From Fomitopsis serialis (Eukaryota; Basidiomycota; Agaricomycetes; Polyporales; Fomitopsidaceae), in assembly GCF_022376445.1 (NCBI RefSeq), contig NW_025954984.1, positions 248,001 through 312,000 of the forward strand: DNA of 64,000 nt, given 5' to 3'. The notes under the pieces were generated by a model. That model saw only the letters and a list, made by a program, of their open reading frames with translations. It searched no databases and was not told where the DNA came from. Below, in pieces: positions 63,468 through 64,000 of this stretch; position 1 is the stretch's first letter, and every line of letters starts with the position of its first letter. Position numbers and translations under genes: made by a program.

Positions 63468-64000
63468 TCAGTCCCGAGCTCTCGGTGTGTAGGTGTGCGA
63501 TGGACGCTTTGCTGCAGCTCACATAGACGGACAGGATATCCTCACATTCAGCCTCACTACTCTCAGCCTTATTAGACATATCCCCCTCCCATGTCGCTGT
63601 ACACCCTATCATCCGGCATCTTGTTACCCATTTGTCTAGCATTCTTATACCCTTCGGCATTCAACCCCACTGCATCATTGTATAGAATTAGCCTGGCGCT
63701 GCTGGGCGACAGGAGCGCATAGCCATGCTTTTATACATCCTCTGTAACATACATCCCCTACATGGGTACCGGTTGGTATCATGGTATCATGGTCATGCAG
63801 CGACTGTGCGCGCGTATAAGAAAGATATACTACAGAGGCCCCGGGTCTTAGCAAGAAACGTCAGAAAGTCAAAGGTCATAACGTAGGAGTAAAGAGATGA
63901 CAGCAAAGAACGTGGTCGTCAGAAAGGAGCGAGCTGGAGGCTACCTGCAGGCATGCAAACTATGCACATGTATACACATATGGACAGAGGCCTGGCCGAG
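63468..64000. other. Right edge, no gene seen
   Basis: 3' flank of the kinase. A short tandem TGGTATCA repeat lies near 63774-63790. No coding signal before the window ends. Confidence 0.5.

Noticed and set aside
63774..63790. Short tandem TGGTATCA repeat
   Set aside because: Only two units; too short to mean anything.

Overview
The window is nuclear DNA of a filamentous basidiomycete, most likely an Agaricomycete. The evidence is dense genes on both strands, many 45-70 nt GT-AG introns (often GTRNGT donors with a CTNAY-type branch point), very short exons, GC-rich coding sequence, and protein families such as ERG3 sterol desaturase, ALG12 and an EGF-bearing ADP1-type ABCG transporter. I see no intact transposon, CRISPR array or prokaryotic operon. 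All gene models were spliced by eye, so internal exon borders are approximate unless stated.

0-12 kb: a partial unknown gene (-), SEM1/DSS1 (-), a coiled-coil protein (+), an intron-containing tRNA-Arg (-) whose trailer is a perfect hairpin, a small hydrophilic protein (+), an Hst3/4-like sirtuin (+), RAE1 (+) and ERG3 (-). A stretch of about 2 kb without a gene follows. 13-24 kb: ADP1-type ABC transporter (+), a Ydj1-like DnaJ (+), ALG12 (+) and COQ4 (-). 24-32.5 kb: a single-pass membrane protein (-), a metallophosphoesterase (-), a broken unknown gene (-), the PLP homeostasis protein (-), and a divergent UPF0014/FetB-like permease (+). 32.9-37 kb: two class I/II aminotransferase copies, tail to tail, both with frame breaks; a third copy lies at 55.7-57.7 kb. 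38-47 kb: a small membrane protein (+), a SUR7/PalI-like protein (-), an unknown protein (-), TMA46 (+) and CWC2 (-). 48.5-64 kb: a fungal transcription-factor-domain remnant (+), an unusual tRNA-Asn-like gene (-), a disordered KEN-box protein (+), RPL4 (-), aminotransferase copy 3 (+), a 50-residue CxxC protein (+) and a CaMKK/Sak1-type kinase (+).

The housekeeping genes are a neighbourhood rather than a pathway: proteasome/mRNA export (SEM1, RAE1), splicing and translation (CWC2, TMA46, RPL4, tRNAs), ER glycosylation and sterols (ALG12, ERG3), mitochondria and cofactors (COQ4, PLPHP). The most unusual items are the tRNA-Arg transcript whose 3' trailer is a 17-bp hairpin with a GCAA loop ending at a T5 terminator; a DnaJ gene with its start codon split by an intron and the D of HPD on a 6-nt exon; and a recurrent pattern of single-base losses in about nine genes, which is either decay or a sequence-quality problem.
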